From Sciurus carolinensis (lineage: Eukaryota; Chordata; Mammalia; Rodentia; Sciuridae): a stretch of DNA of 64,000 nt. Where the stretch lies: the NCBI RefSeq assembly GCF_902686445.1, contig NC_062220.1, positions 94,922,143 to 94,986,142 of the forward strand, in the 5' to 3' direction. Shown here in pieces: positions 33,600-45,916 of this stretch; position 1 is the first letter of the stretch, and every line of letters begins with the position of its first letter. Under the pieces are notes generated by a model. The model had not been told where the DNA came from and ran no database searches. It saw only the letters and a program-made list of their open reading frames with translations. The translations under genes and the position numbers were made by a program.

Positions 33600-36500
33600 A
33601 TTTGACCTTTGGGTTTTTGGACTTGGCTTATTTCACTTAGCATGATATTCTCCAATTACATCCATTTATTTGCAAATGCCATAATATTATTCTTCTTTAT
33701 GGCTAATAGTATTCCATTGTGTATATATACCACAGTTTCTTTATCCATTCATCTGTTGAAGGGCATCTAGGTTGGTTCCACAATCTAGCTATTGGGAACT
33801 GAGTTACTATAAATATTGATGTGGCTGTGTTACTATAGTTTGCTGATTTTTTAAGTCCTTTGGGTATAAACCGAGGAGTGGGATAACTGGGTCAAAAGGT
33901 GGGTCCATTCCAAGTTTTCTGAGGATTCTCCATACTGCTTTCCAGAGTGGTTGCACCAATTTGCAACTCCACCAGCAATGTAAAAGTGTGCCTTTTTCCC
34001 CACATCCACACCAACATATATTATTGTTTGTGTTCTTGATAATAGCCATGGAGTAAGATGAAATCTTAGAGTTGCTTTAATTTGCATTTCTGTAATTAGT
34101 AGAGATGTGGAACACTTTTTCATATATTTATTAATCATCTGTGTGTCTTCTTCTGTAAAGTGTCTGTCCAGTTCCTTGGTTCGTTTATTGATTGGGTTCT
34201 TTGTATTTTTGGTGTAAAGTTTTGTAAGTTCTTTATAAATTTTGGAGATAAGTTCTCTATCTGAAGTGCGTGTGGAAAAGATTTTCTACCACTCTGTAGG
34301 CTCTCTCTTCATGTTCTTGAATGTATCCTTTGCTGAGGAAAAGCTTTTTAGTTTGAGTCCCTCCAATTTATTGATTCTTGCTTTGATTTCTTGTGTTTTG
34401 GGAGTCTTGTTGAGGAAGTCTGATCCTAAGCCAACATGATGAAGATTCGGGCCTACTTTGTCTTCTATTAGTTGCAGGGTCTCTGGTCTAATTCCTACGT
34501 CTTTGATCCATTTTGAGTTGAGTTTTGTGCAGAGTGAGAGATAGAGGTTTAATTTCATTTTACTGCATATGGATTTCCAGTTTTCCCAGCACCATTTGTT
34601 GAACAGGCTATCTTTTCTCCATTGTATGTTTTTGGCTCCTTTGTCTAGTATGAGGTGACTATTTATGTGGTTTTGTCTCTGTGTCTTCTATTCTATTCTG
34701 TACCATTGGTCTGCCTGTCTATTTTGGTGGCAATATCATGCCTTTTTTTTTTTTTTTTTTTAACTATTGCTCTGTAGTATAGTTTAAAGTCTGGTATTGT
34801 GATACCTCCTGCTTCACTTTTTCTACTCAGGATTGTTTTGGCTATTCGAGGTCTCTTGTTCTTCCAGTTGAAGTTCATGATTGATTTCTCTGTTTCTATG
34901 AGGAATGTCATTGGGATTTTAATCGGAATTGCATTGAATCTGTATAGCGCCTTTGGTAGAATGGCCATTTTGACAATGTTCTGCCTATACAAGAACATGG
35001 GAGATCTTTCCATCTTTGAAGGATTTCTTCAATTTCTTTCTTTAATATTCTGTAGTTTTCATTGTAGATGTCTTTCACCTCTTTTGTTAGATTAATTCCC
35101 ACGCATTTCATTTTTTTTGAGGCTACTGTGAATGGAGTGGTTTTCCTAATTTCTCTTTCAGAGGATTCATCACTTATGAATAGAAACACATTAGATTTAC
35201 GTGAATTGATTTTATATCCTGCTACTTTGCTGAATTCATTTAATAGTTCTAGAAGTTTTCTAGTGGAGTTTTTTGGATCTTCTAAATATAGGATCATGTC
35301 ATCAGGAAATAGTGACAGCTTTAGTTCTTCTTTTCCTATTTGTATTCCTTTAATTTCTTTGGTCTGTCTAATTGCTTTGACAAGTGTTTCAAAGACAATG
35401 TTGAATAGAAATGGTGAAAGAGGGCATCCCTGTCTTGTTCCAGTTTTTAGAGGGAATGCTTTCAGTTTTTCTTCATTAAAAATGATGTTGGCTGTGACCT
35501 TAGCATAGATGGCCTTTACAATGTTGAGGTATGTTCCTACTATTCTTATTTTTTCTAGTGTTTTAAGCATGAAGGGGTGCTGTATTTTATCAAACACTTT
35601 CTCAGCATCTATTGAAATAATCATGTGATTCTTAACTTTAAATCTATTGATGTGATGAATTACATTTATTGATTTCTGAATGTTGAACCAATCTTGCATC
35701 CCTGGGATAAACCCCACTTGATCATGGTGCACTATCTTTTTAATGTATTTTTGTATGTGATTTGCCAGTATTTTGTTAAGGATTTTTGTATCTATGTTCA
35801 TCAGGGATATTGGTCTAAAGTTTTTTTTCCTTGATGTGTCTTTGTCTGGTTTTGGTATCACAGTGATACTAGCCTCATAGAATGAATTTGGAAGGGTTCC
35901 CTCCTTTTCTATTTCCTGGAATACTTTGAGGAGTATTGGTATCAGTTCTTCTTTAAAGGTCTTGTAGAATTTGGCTGAGAATCCATCTGGTCCTGAGGTT
36001 TTCTTGGTTGGTATGCTTTTGATGGCTTCTTCTATTTCAGTGCTTGAAATTGATCTGTTTAGATTGTGTACATCTTCCTGATTCAGTTTGGGATTCATAT
36101 GTCTCTAAAAATTTGTCAATGTCTTCGATATTTTCTATTTTGTTGGAGTATAGATTTTCAAAGTAGCTTCTAATTATGAATTATGTATTTCAATGGTGTC
36201 TGTCGTGATCTTTCCTTTTTCATCACAAATTCTAGTAATTTGAGTTTTCTCTCTTTTTCTCTTTGTTAGCCAAACTAACAATTTTGTTATCAATTTTGTT
36301 TATCAATTTCGTTTACTTTTTCAAAGAACCAACTTTTTGTTTTGTCAGTTTTTTGAATTGTTTCTCTTGTTTCAATTTCATTGATTTCAGTTCTGGCTTT
36401 AATTATTTCCTGTGTTCTACTATTTTTGGTGTTGATCTGTTCTTCTTTTTCTAGGACTTTGAGATGTAATGTTAGGTCATTTAGTTGTTGACTTTTTGCT

Positions 36501-37419
36501 TTTTAACGTATGAGCTCAATGCAATAAACTTTCCTCTTAGTACTGCTTTCATAGTGTCCCAGAGATTTTGATATGTCATTGTTTTCATTTACCTCTAAGA
36601 ATTTATTTATTTCTTCCCTGATGTCTTCTGTTATCATTGCATCATTCAATAGCATATTATTTAGTCTCCAGGTGTATGAATATTTTTTGTTTGTTATTTT
36701 ATCATTCATTTCTAATTGTATTCCATTATGGTCTGATAGGATACAGGGTAGTATCTCTATTTTTTTGGTATTTACTGATGGCTTCTTTGTGGCATATCAT
36801 ATGGTCTATTTTGGAGAAGGATCCATGAGCTGATGAGAAGAAAGTATATTCGCTCAATGATGGATGAAATACTCTATAAATATCCATTAAGTCTATATCA
36901 TTGATTGTATTATTTAGTTCTATCGTTTCTTGGTTCAGTTTTTATTTGGAGAATCTATCCAGTGGTGAAAGCAGTGTGTTAAAGTCCCCCACTATTAATG
37001 TGTTTTGGTCTATTTGATTCTTAAAATTGAGAAGGATTTGTTTGATATACATAGAGATGCTCCATTGTTTGGGACATAAATATTTAAAATTGTTATATCT
37101 TGATGTTTTATGCTTCCCTTAAGCAGTATGAAATGTCCTTCTTTATCCCTTCTGACTAACTTAGGGTCGAAGTCCATTTTATCTGATATGAGGATGGAGA
37201 CTCCTGCTTTTTACTGGGTCCATGTGCATGGTATGTTTTTCCCCATCCTTTCACCTTTAGTCTGTGGATGTCTTTTTCTATGAGATGAGTCTCTTGAAGG
37301 CAGCATATTTTTGGGTCTTTCTTTTTAATCCAATCTGTCAGTCTTCATATTTTTATTATTGAGTTTAGGCCATTGACATTCAGGGTTATTATTGAGATAT
37401 GATTTGTATTCCTGGTCAT
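33600..37419 (-). pseudogene. L1 ORF2 (endonuclease and reverse transcriptase), broken
   Basis: ORF2 should start at the ATG whose complement is at 37417-37419. The longest surviving frame is 396 codons at 34908-36098. It spans the reverse transcriptase fingers and palm, with [15 protein letters not shown], the QVGFIPGMQ block, VFDKIQHPF and [12 protein letters not shown]. The catalytic box reads FPDD at 35298-35309 where L1 normally has FADD. The frame slips near 34990 and is picked up by another frame with [20 protein letters not shown]. The C-terminal cysteine region ([18 protein letters not shown]) survives at about 33940-34030. The endonuclease part (36600-37419) is interrupted. Confidence 0.93.
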
Positions 37420-37479
37420 TTTGGCTTATTTTTGGTTTTTTACTTGTCCTTTGATTGGCTTTTCCTTTAGGGTAGTTCC

Positions 37480-38470
37480 TGCCTATGGTGACTTGTATTG
37501 TTGCTTTTCACTTCCTCCTCACAAAATATTTTGCTGAGAATGTTCTGTAGGGCAGGATTTCTATTTGTAAATTCTTTTAACTTTTGTTTATCATGGAAAG
37601 ATTTTATTTCATTGTCAAATCTGTAGGTTAGTTTTGCTGGGTGTAGGATTCTTGGTTGGCATCCATGTTCTTTCAGAGCTTGAAATATATTGTTCCAGGC
37701 CTTTCTTGCTTTTAGAGTCTGGGTTGAGAAATCTGCTGATATCCATATTGGTGTCCCCTTACATGTAATCTGATGCTTTTCTCTTGCAGCCTTTAAAATC
37801 CTATCTTTATTTTGTATGTGAGGTATTTCATTATAATGTGTCTTGGTATGGATCTGTTGTAATTTTGTGCACCTGGTGTTCTGTAAGCCTCTTGTATTTG
37901 ATTTTCCAGTTCATTTTTCAGGTTTGGGAAATTTTCTGATATTATTTCATTGAATAGGTTGTTCATGTCTGGTTTGTATCTCTGTGCCTTCCTCAATCCC
38001 GATAATTCTTAAATTTTGTCTTTTCATGATGTCCCATAATTCTTGGAGGTTCCATTCATGACTTCTTAACATCTTCTCAGTTTGTTCAACTTTATTTTCA
38101 GGATTAAATATTTTGTCTTCATTGTCTGAGAGTCTGTCATCCACGAGGTCTATTCTGTTGGTGATGCTTTCTATTGAGTTTTTAATTTGGTTTATCATCT
38201 GTTTCATTTCAAGTATTTCCATTTTTTTTCAGAATCTCTATCTCTTTATTGAAGTGTTCTTTTGCTTCCTGCATTTGCTCTTTTAACTGTTTACAGGAAT
38301 GGTCATGCATTGCCTGCATTTGCTCTCTTATCTCATCTTTTACTTCACAGATCATTTTAAATATGCAGATTCTAAACTCTTCCCATCATTTCTACTGCCA
38401 TGCTATCATTGGATTCTATCACAATAGCATCTTGGTTTGTTAGGGACACTTTCTTCCCCTGTTTTTGCAT
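37480..38470 (-). pseudogene. L1 ORF1 (RNA-binding protein), broken
   Basis: A probable start ATG lies at 38468-38470 (MQKQGKKVSLTNQ). The coiled-coil part is seen as EILEMKQMINQIKNSIESIT at 38222 downward, and the RNA-recognition part as NLQELWDIMKRQNLRIIGIE. A T-run expansion near 38222 and further stops split the frame. The C-terminal domain is recognisable as RKAQRYKPDMNNLFNEIISE near 37993. The end coordinate is approximate. Confidence 0.85.
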
Positions 38471-39103
38471 ATTGTTTCTATATATTCCCCTCTAGCAGTG
38501 AAGATCAGAGATACTGAAGTTCCCCCGACTGCAGGCTTATTATGACCCTGCAGTTTTCCACTACCTCTCCTTTGAAGGGGAGATCAATACCAGTCGCACT
38601 CAATACAGAGAAAAAGCAGCCCTGAACCAGATAGCCCCTATAAAGACTTTAACATTATTAAAATAAACAGGATCAGTTCAATTACTACTTACAGTATTTC
38701 TAGTTGTGAACAAGAGGATGGGAAAGGGTGTAGGATGTAAGTGAGTAAATAGACGTACCTGTCAAAGGGCCTCCAGTCTCCTGTAGGTGTCTCAGGAAGG
38801 GAGCCACCCTTCCAATGATGATGGCCACGCCCTCAGGAATAATTCAAAATGCCTGCACCAGCCTCCAGAGAAGCTGGGGAGCCCCAGTGAGGGTGCACTG
38901 AATCAGCATGCAGGCAGGTGCAGCATCCCTCAGCAGTAGGGGAGCAGGCGGGCAGGCTCAGCTACGACTTCTGTCCTTGGTGTGGGGGCAGGCTGGGGGG
39001 CTCAGTGCTCAGTGCCAGTCTGTCGGAGGTGGGGGTGTCCCTCAGTGACAGTGTCAGACTTTGGTATGGGAGGCGGGCGGGCTCAGCGCTGGCATCCAAC
39101 CTC
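38471..39103 (-). promoter_or_regulatory. L1 5' UTR with G-rich imperfect repeats
   Basis: This segment lies between the ORF1 start and the 5' target-site duplication. Its outer 180 bp (about 38930-39100) carries three imperfect copies of a motif of G-rich sequence ending in GGCTCAGC or GGCTCAGTGC, spaced by roughly 45-80 bp. In L1 families this region holds the internal promoter; promoter function here is inferred from position only. Confidence 0.6.
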
Positions 39104-39984
39104 CCATGTTATAGTTTTCTTAAGCTATCATATTTCCCTTTGCTTATCTATTCTAAAAATATATGTGTTAGCACATTGCATAGGCTAATTAACAGTGTAC
39201 AGGGCGATTCTCCTAACAGAACAAATTTACAGTAAAATTTAAGATTTACAGATTTCTTAAGGATCTGGGAGCAACAGGCCTGGGAAGAAAAGAAGAGGAA
39301 CTTCAGCAGAATGCTTTCAGATCAATGCTTTTTCTTCCTTTTGTCCCCTTCCAACCCATCTTTTATTTCTTTTCTGTCCTACCTCAGGGGAAGAGTCCTG
39401 TTAGCATTCCTAAGACTGGAGATGCACATAGAGAGATGTGGGGTGCACATCTCCATGGTGCAGAGATGTAGAGGAAGTCTCAGACCCAGAGTCTGCTGCA
39501 ACCAGACAACTGTGGCACTCACCACTGGCCCTCAGCAGAGGCTGTCCCTGGTATTCTGGAAGGCAATAGTAATGAACTTCTCTTGCAGTGGTTTCTATGT
39601 AAGATTGAGAAAGTGGCAGTTGACTTTATCTAGCAATGAAGTAGGCAGTGTAGGGAAGCACCAGGGCCCCCTGGCCCCACCCCTGCTCATCACTTAAAGC
39701 TAGAAAGGGCTCCTGCCTGGCTGGCTTGAAGCTGTGGCAGTAGCTTAGACAAGGACCCTCAAGAAGCTCATGGCCTTGAAGTGGAGGAGGCTGGGTGAGG
39801 AAATCAGTGATTAGATTCCAGGTGTAGAATAGCAGTGGGCAGGTGCTGGAATGACTATTTACCTCATGTTGGGGGCTTAGGAAAGCTTCTTAGAGGTCCT
39901 GCAGCTTAAGCTGGGCTTTTGCTCACCTCTCATCAGCCCCAGAAATTGCACATCCTTCCTGTTTTAGAGCAGCCTGCACTCAGA

Positions 39985-40080
39985 TGCTGGGCAGCTCACT
40001 TAAGATCATTCAGCTAGTGGCAAGTCTGGTCAGGAGTGAAGCCCAGAGCTTTCAGTCATCAAAGGTTATGCACTTTCTCC
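39985..40080 (-). mobile_element. MIR fragment
   Basis: CTTAAGATCATTCAGCTAGT and the following text match reversed MIR. Confidence 0.65.
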
Positions 40081-40539
40081 CTTTTCTATTGTAATCTCAA
40101 TAACAAAAATGGAGTTTCTGGATTTTGAAACTGAGGGCAGATCCTGGATTCAGAGGCACTCACGGGAGGCACCCCACTGAATAATTTTCCAGCTGCAACA
40201 CTGATATCTTATATCCTCCCTGTCTCTGAAGCTCCTAGGAGCAGGTACTCAGGGCTGTCATTTTAGGGTCTCAGTGGTACAATGTCCAGGTTAGGGAGAC
40301 CAGGACCTGCAAACCTGAATTCACAGATTACTAAAATGAAGATGACTAAATGGAGACCAGGAAAGGGCTCTTGTTTTCAAACATTTCCTCATCCTGTCGA
40401 CCTTTCTACTTCCAGGGCAGCATGACCAGTACCAAAGTAAGGAGTAGTACCATTCTCATGGATACCGTGGAGAAACAAGACAGGCACATGCGGAGTATAT
40501 CACAATGAGGAAAGGAAACAGGAAAGGAAGGCTCTACCA

Positions 40540-40850
40540 GAAAAAAGGGAGAGTTGAGAAGGCTCCAGGAGAAAGCAATCCTTGTGCTGGGCTTCCAGAG
40601 GCAGACGTGAAAGGAAAGGGGAAGAACATTCAGGCAGAGGGGACAGCATAAGAGTCTAGATATGCAACCTTTGGGCCACAGTGTGATGAATAATCCAGAC
40701 ATTCTGGCTTCACAAAGAGAAGCCTGAACAAGTGGTTGATGGTCAGAGAGTGGAGGGTTGGGGCGCCATGATAAAAGAGTGGTCTTTATTTCAAAGGTAG
40801 CTGTTTGCTATTAAGAGCTTTTGAGCCAGGGTGTGCCGGGTTTAGTGACA
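40540..40850 (-). mobile_element. L2 fragment
   Basis: AACATTCAGGCAGAGGGGAC AGCATAAG and surrounding text match the reversed L2 3' region. Confidence 0.65.
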
Positions 40851-41774
40851 AATACAAGTTAAGAAAATTAAAATTGAAGAGACATCAAAGTACTGTTTCC
40901 TCCCACAGTTACTAATTCAAAATGCATTATTACCAACATAAAACAGAAAATATAGATAAAAGCCTCCTCATTTTTTCCCCCAGAAGGAAATGAATGTAAA
41001 AACTCAAAAACATTTGGAAAAATTACTTGGTTTGCTTGTCTTAGTGATGAGCACTTTGCAAGAAAAAATAAAAATAATTGTTATCTTTCCTTGGTAATCT
41101 TTCAATATTGGCAACTTGATGTTTGTCTTCATTTATAAGGTCTGAGGACTATTATTTCATGTTATAAAAAATAAAAATTTCAGAGAGGAGAGCGTAATTC
41201 TAATAAGTGGTTGGAAAGTTTGAGAATGGACTGTGAGCTGGGTAGAAAAGCCTTGGTGCCTGGAAGGTAGAATGATGTTTCCGACCCAGCTAAAGCAAGG
41301 TTCTGAGGCATAAGCAGTTTTTCCACCAATAATGAGGGACTTGGTTCTGGAAGCTTCCATGTGATCCTGCCGTTTGTTAATGCAAAATCTTTTCATAATC
41401 TCATTATTTTCTTCATTTGATTATCATGTTTCCTTATTCCATCTTAAAATCCTCTTTAGAGTCTACTTACTTCACATCCTTATGTGTGGATCAATGAGAA
41501 AGTATCACACAGGTTTATGCCCTCAGCCTTGGGCTTTATGGTCCAAAGAACCATATGTAGATTGAATGTCTTCCAGTCAAGTCAAGAGCTGGGAACATGC
41601 CCAAAGGTCCCAGCAGTCTATGAAAGAGAAAGAAGATCCTTTGCCCTTTACCAGTAGCATGTAGCCATGGAAGCATGCTCAAACACTTTTGTCTAGAAGG
41701 ATTCAAGCATCCATCCAAACAAGAGACATACCAAAATCTTCAGACAAGAGGAGACACTTACTGACTACAGACTG

Positions 41775-42195
41775 ATATTATAGGTTGACGTGTGTCTTAC
41801 CAAAACTCAAATGTTGAAGTCCTAAACCCTCTGTATCCTAAAATGTCATCTTATTTAGAAATAGAGTCATTGTAGAGATAATTGGTTGAGATGAGGTCAT
41901 CATACTGGAGTAGAATGGGTCCTAATTTTCTCTGTGACTGATGTTCTCATAAGTAGGACATGTGAAGAGAAAAAGACATATATCAGAGGAAGATGATGTG
42001 AAAATACAGGGACATGCCACCTAAAAGGAACACCAAAGATTGCCAGAAGACTACCAGAGTAGAGAGGCACAGAGCACCTGCCCTCTCAGGGAGTCCTGGA
42101 GGCTCACTCTGCTGATGCTTTGATCTTGGATTATAGCCTTCAGAACAAGGAGACAACAAATTTCCCCCAGTATGGGGTGGTAGCCCCAACAGACA
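41775..42195 (+). mobile_element. Old LTR (MaLR-like), nearly complete
   Basis: Landmarks in order are AAACTCAAATGTTGAAGTCC, TTATTTAGAAATAGAGTCAT, AGATGAGGTCATCATACTGG, AACACCAAAGATTGCCAGAA and TGATCTTGGATTATAGCCTT. Confidence 0.78.
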
Positions 42196-42494
42196 ACCTC
42201 AACATCTCTCACTCCATGGTTCTTGACTCTGACCCAAGAGTAGTTTGGATGATGGAAGAGCAAGGGCTAAGCATGTACTGCTAATGTTTTCTTGGGCAAA
42301 GGGTGCCCTTGTGGGGTTCATTCTCTGACAAGCATCAGCCAAAATGGCAGCTTACGGAAAGGAGAAAAATCAAATCTAGAAGTTCAAATGTGGATAAAAC
42401 TTCCATCTTCAGTTGAAACTCTTAAAATACTATATTGATCATTAGGTCACAGTCTCCACCATTACTTGTCGTTTAAAATGAATTTGGATCACAG

Positions 42495-42705
42495 AGTACT
42501 TGTTTGTGAGTTTGAGTCCTGGCTTTATCTTTTATTAGCTGTGGAACTTGGGGCAAGTTACCTGAGCATTCTTAGCCTCAGTTTTCTCATCTGTGTAATG
42601 GGGATGAGAACAGCATGGTAGTGAGATTTGAACAGGACACTCGTAGAATAATGTGCTGCATATAGCAAACTTGGCATTAATATTCACGATAATTAGTGTT
42701 TTTAT
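42495..42705 (+). mobile_element. MIR, nearly full length
   Basis: GAGTTTGAGTCCTGGCTTTA, GAACTTGGGGCAAGTTACCT and CTCAGTTTTCTCATCTGTGT are clear MIR landmarks. Confidence 0.9.
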
Positions 42706-42809
42706 TTATGGTTGTTATGTTACCAATATACAATTGGCAAAATTACAATAAAATACAACATCAACCTACACAAATACATGCTGTTTTTCAATGATCTTGA
42801 AAACTGCCC

Positions 42810-42950
42810 TGAGAAGAAAGTTTTATTTTCCACACATCAAAGATGAGAAATCCAAAGCTTGGAGAGATTATGAAATTTAACCAGAGCTTCTCTGCAAGCA
42901 GAGCCAAGGTTGATACTCAGGTTATTAGATCCCAGCACATTTCCCACTGT
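42810..42950 (-). mobile_element. MIR fragment
   Basis: TCAAAGATGAGAAATCCAAA and GCAGAGCCAAGGTTGATACT are reversed MIR. Confidence 0.75.
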
Positions 42951-43214
42951 TGTCACACTGCAAGAATAAAGTAGACCTGACATTTTGACCCAAACAAGAA
43001 AATATGACCTATGATGTTTCACCAGAGCCCTAGAGAATGGAAAGTATACCTGCCAGGGAGTAAAAATGGTTTCATGCAAAAGGTTGGACAGGGAGAGGTG
43101 TGGTCCTGATGTCAAGAGGCCAAGCACCTGAGCAGAGAGTCAGGTGCCCTGGGCACAGGTGTGGTAGCAAGCACAGGATTGGTAATGAAATGAGAAATAC
43201 ATGTCCTTTCCAAT

Positions 43215-43388
43215 AGTCATTTCTTTGCATGACATTCATTCCCAAGTCCTTGTTGAGCATCTTTACAGTGTTGCTCAATGTAGTCTTTGTTAGAGGCATA
43301 GCAGTGAATGAGACAGCGAAGATTTTTATAATCAAGGTAGAGAAATCAACAGTAAACAAATTAGAATACAGCGTGGAAAGTGTTAAGT
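43215..43388 (-). mobile_element. L2 3'-end fragment
   Basis: AAGTCCTTGTTGAGCATCTT and GCATAGCAGTGAATGAGACA match reversed L2. Confidence 0.65.
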
Positions 43389-43389
43389 A

Positions 43390-43510
43390 GTAGTTACTAT
43401 TACCCCTCTTTTATAGATGAAGTAAGCTGAGGTTCAGAGTGAATAAATAACCTTGCGTAAAGTCGCAGTCAGTGAGATTCAATTCAGGCATGTTTGGCAC
43501 TTGATCCAGA
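43390..43510 (-). mobile_element. MIR fragment
   Basis: CTTTTATAGATGAAGTAAGC and AGTCGCAGTCAGTGAGATTC are reversed MIR. Confidence 0.75.
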
Positions 43511-44369
43511 TTTTTAACTGTGGTCTGGGAGATGTTAAGAAGTGCACTAAAAAAGAAATCTTTTTTTCTTTTTTTAAAGTTAAAAATGTTTGTAAACTCT
43601 GAGAACTAAACCTGCTCTGGGAGAGCCACAATACACATGAATATAGTCAAGTCTTTTGGCCACTTTGTGGGAATGAATATTATTTAGATTGAGCATTTCT
43701 CCCAAACCCGAAGGTTTCAGTCGAAGTACATTAAGCTCTATTGACTGATGGGGGAGCATGAAATGAATGCAGTACATCATGTACAGGACATCTTAGGGAC
43801 TCATTATTATGTCCCTTGACATTTTAAGAGTATTGGTGAAGTGGGCAAGACTCATGCACTTATTGGTCCTTGGGTTCTCTGATGTTAAAGAATTGAATTC
43901 TGGTACATTTAGAGCTAAGGAAGAATAGAAAAATAGTGTTTTTAGGTATGGGTTTCTACAGTGAACAACTTTTAGTGATCAAGTTCTCTGCTATCAATTA
44001 TAGCAGCAGTAGATTTGAAAAGTACAGAAACTGCCTTCTGTTCACTTCACGCTTTTGACAGCAGTGACAGATTTCCACAAAGGAGAAAGCCCCTGGGAAG
44101 TGAAATGATGATTTGAGATGGGTGGGGTTTCTTTCTTTCTTTCTTTTTTAATCATCAAAGAGCAAGTATGAATCAGGGTGGGGACGATTGCTCATTTATT
44201 CTGGATCTTTAAGTTTATGAGGATAGGCTGATCCTTACCTTCAAATTAGATGATACAAGCTGATTTTAGAAATGGTGTAAGATTTGAAAAATTCTATCTC
44301 CAAGCACTTTACTGTCCCATAGAGGAGATGATTGGGCATATTATTAATGATATAAGACAGTGCAAAGAA

Positions 44370-44705
44370 TTCAATGTTTGTGTCCCCCCCAAATTTGTAT
44401 ATTGAAACCCTAACCTCAGTGCAATGGCATTTGGAGGTGGAGCCTTTGGGAAGTGATTAAGACACAAGGGTAGAGCTCTCATGCTGGGATTTGTGCTCCT
44501 CTGAGAAGCCAGTCAGCCGTCTCTTCTCTACATGAGAACACAGTGAGAAGTTGGCAGTCTGCAACCGAGAAGGGAGCCCTCACCAGTCCTTGACAATGCT
44601 GACACCTTGACTTGTATTTCCAGCCTCCAGAACTGTGAGAAACAAATGTGTAAGGCACCTAGTCTCTGATACTCTGTTACAGCTGTCCAAACTGACTCAG
44701 TCAGG
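44370..44705 (+). mobile_element. MLT1A/MSTD-like MaLR LTR
   Basis: AAATTTGTATATTGAAACCC, GGAGGTGGAGCCTTTGGGAA and CCAGCCTCCAGAACTGTGAG are standard MaLR landmarks in order. Confidence 0.85.
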
Positions 44706-45234
44706 CAGACTGGAAAATGCCATCAGAAAAGGGGCTTTGAGACGGTTTCTATTTAAGTAGAAAGACAAAGGCAAGAAGTTCTGCAGCTTACGAGTTTCTA
44801 TCAAACATTGGCTTGTCTGGCCTTCGGGTAGAATTTGTAGGTCTGTTTTTATATCTGTGTTCCACTGTATCTTACAGTGACTGTTTCCCAATACCTAGGA
44901 TTTAGCTGTATCAAAAGTCCAATTTGGTTTTCATGTTCTGACATTTTCCAGCTCCAATGACCAATTATGACTTTAAGTCAAAGGAAGAAAATGAAGTCAA
45001 GTTCATGTCATTTTCATCTTTGAAAATGAAAAAAAAAAAGTAGTAAAAGAAAAAAAAAGTCACTCCTTTTATATGCGTTCCCTTTTATTGCTGAATCTCT
45101 CTTCTTCACGTGTATTTTAGCACTAGCTGCATTTTCTTCTTTCCTTTTCTAGGCTAATTCTGCACTGTATAGCTATTAATATCATCAATACATTTAATCA
45201 CGTTATGCTATTTTCTTTTTTCTAGGCAACATCT

Positions 45235-45470
45235 TTTTAAAAATCTTATTTTATTTATTTATTTTTTCTTTGAACTTTATCTTTTTAGTGTTTTTTTAAA
45301 AAAAATTTTCAATGTGTTCTAATTTGTTGTACATGACAGTAGAATGCATTTATACATTTTGATAAATCTTACATAAATGGAGTATAATTTCTCATTTTTC
45401 TGTGTGGAGGATCACATTGGCCATGCAGTCATATATGTACATGAGGTAATAATGTCTGTCAGATCTTGCT
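45235..45470 (-). mobile_element. L1 3' end, left arm of an inverted pair
   Basis: After T-rich tail sequence, the plus strand reads the reverse of the L1 3' UTR: TTGTACATGACAGTAGAATG, then AATGGAGTATAATTTCTC. Confidence 0.85.
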
Positions 45471-45484
45471 AAGTTGCTTAGGGG

Positions 45485-45916
45485 TAGCTTTCTTCATTGC
45501 TGTGACTAAATGAACCTGACCAGAACAATTGTAGAGAAGGAAAAGTTTATTTGAGGGCTCATAGTTTCAGAGGTCCCCATCCACAGACAGTAGGCTCCAT
45601 TCCTTGAGGCTTGAGGTGAGACTGAACATCATCACCCAGTGTGTGGCAGAGAGAAGCAGTTCACATGGTAATCAGGAAGCAGAGAGAGAGAGAGACTCCA
45701 CAGGCCAGATACAAATATATACCCCAAAGCCATGCCCCAATTCCCACCTCCTCCAGTCACACCCTACCACTTCAGTTACCACTCAGTTAATCCCTATCAG
45801 GAGATTAAAGGACTGTTTTGGTTGAGACCCCTACAATCCAATCATTTCTCCTCTGAACTTTCTTGCATTGTCTCACACGTGAGCTTTTGGGGACACCTCA
45901 TACCCAAACCATAACA
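45485..45916 (-). mobile_element. Squirrel-lineage solo LTR between inverted L1 ends
   Basis: Read on the minus strand it starts TGTTATGGTTTGGGTATGAG and ends with TAGTCACAGCAATGAAGAAA. It contains a short GA run (45680-45694). Confidence 0.87.

Larger units (their letters stand above)
33319..39103 (-). mobile_element. Full-length squirrel-type LINE-1, inactivated
   Basis: On the minus strand this 5.8-kb element runs from a 5' UTR (about 38471-39103) through ORF1 and ORF2 to a 3' UTR and an A tail (T run near 33342-33354 on the plus strand). It is flanked by a target-site duplication, CCATGTTATAGGTTTCTT at 33301-33318 and CCATGTTATAGTTTTCTT at 39104-39121, matching 17 of 18. Both ends are therefore defined and the insertion was not 5' truncated. 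Frameshifts, a 20-bp poly(T) expansion near 34743 and point changes destroy both reading frames. It lies in the sense orientation within the large AOAH intron. Confidence 0.95.

Noticed and set aside
35068..35508. 146-codon plus-strand open frame
   Set aside because: It is the antisense shadow of the L1 reverse transcriptase.
38918..39235. 105-codon plus-strand open frame
   Set aside because: It lies antisense to the L1 5' UTR, crosses the target-site duplication and resembles no protein. It is open by chance in G-rich sequence.
32930..39300. Possible LTR split by the full-length L1 (flanks at 33000-33300 and 39104-39300)
   Set aside because: The flanks have some LTR-like features, such as a reversed AATAAA-like site, but neither end nor a family could be identified.
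39311..39697. 128-codon plus-strand open frame in the large intron
   Set aside because: There is no recognisable domain, splice context or start context. It is intronic to AOAH and antisense.
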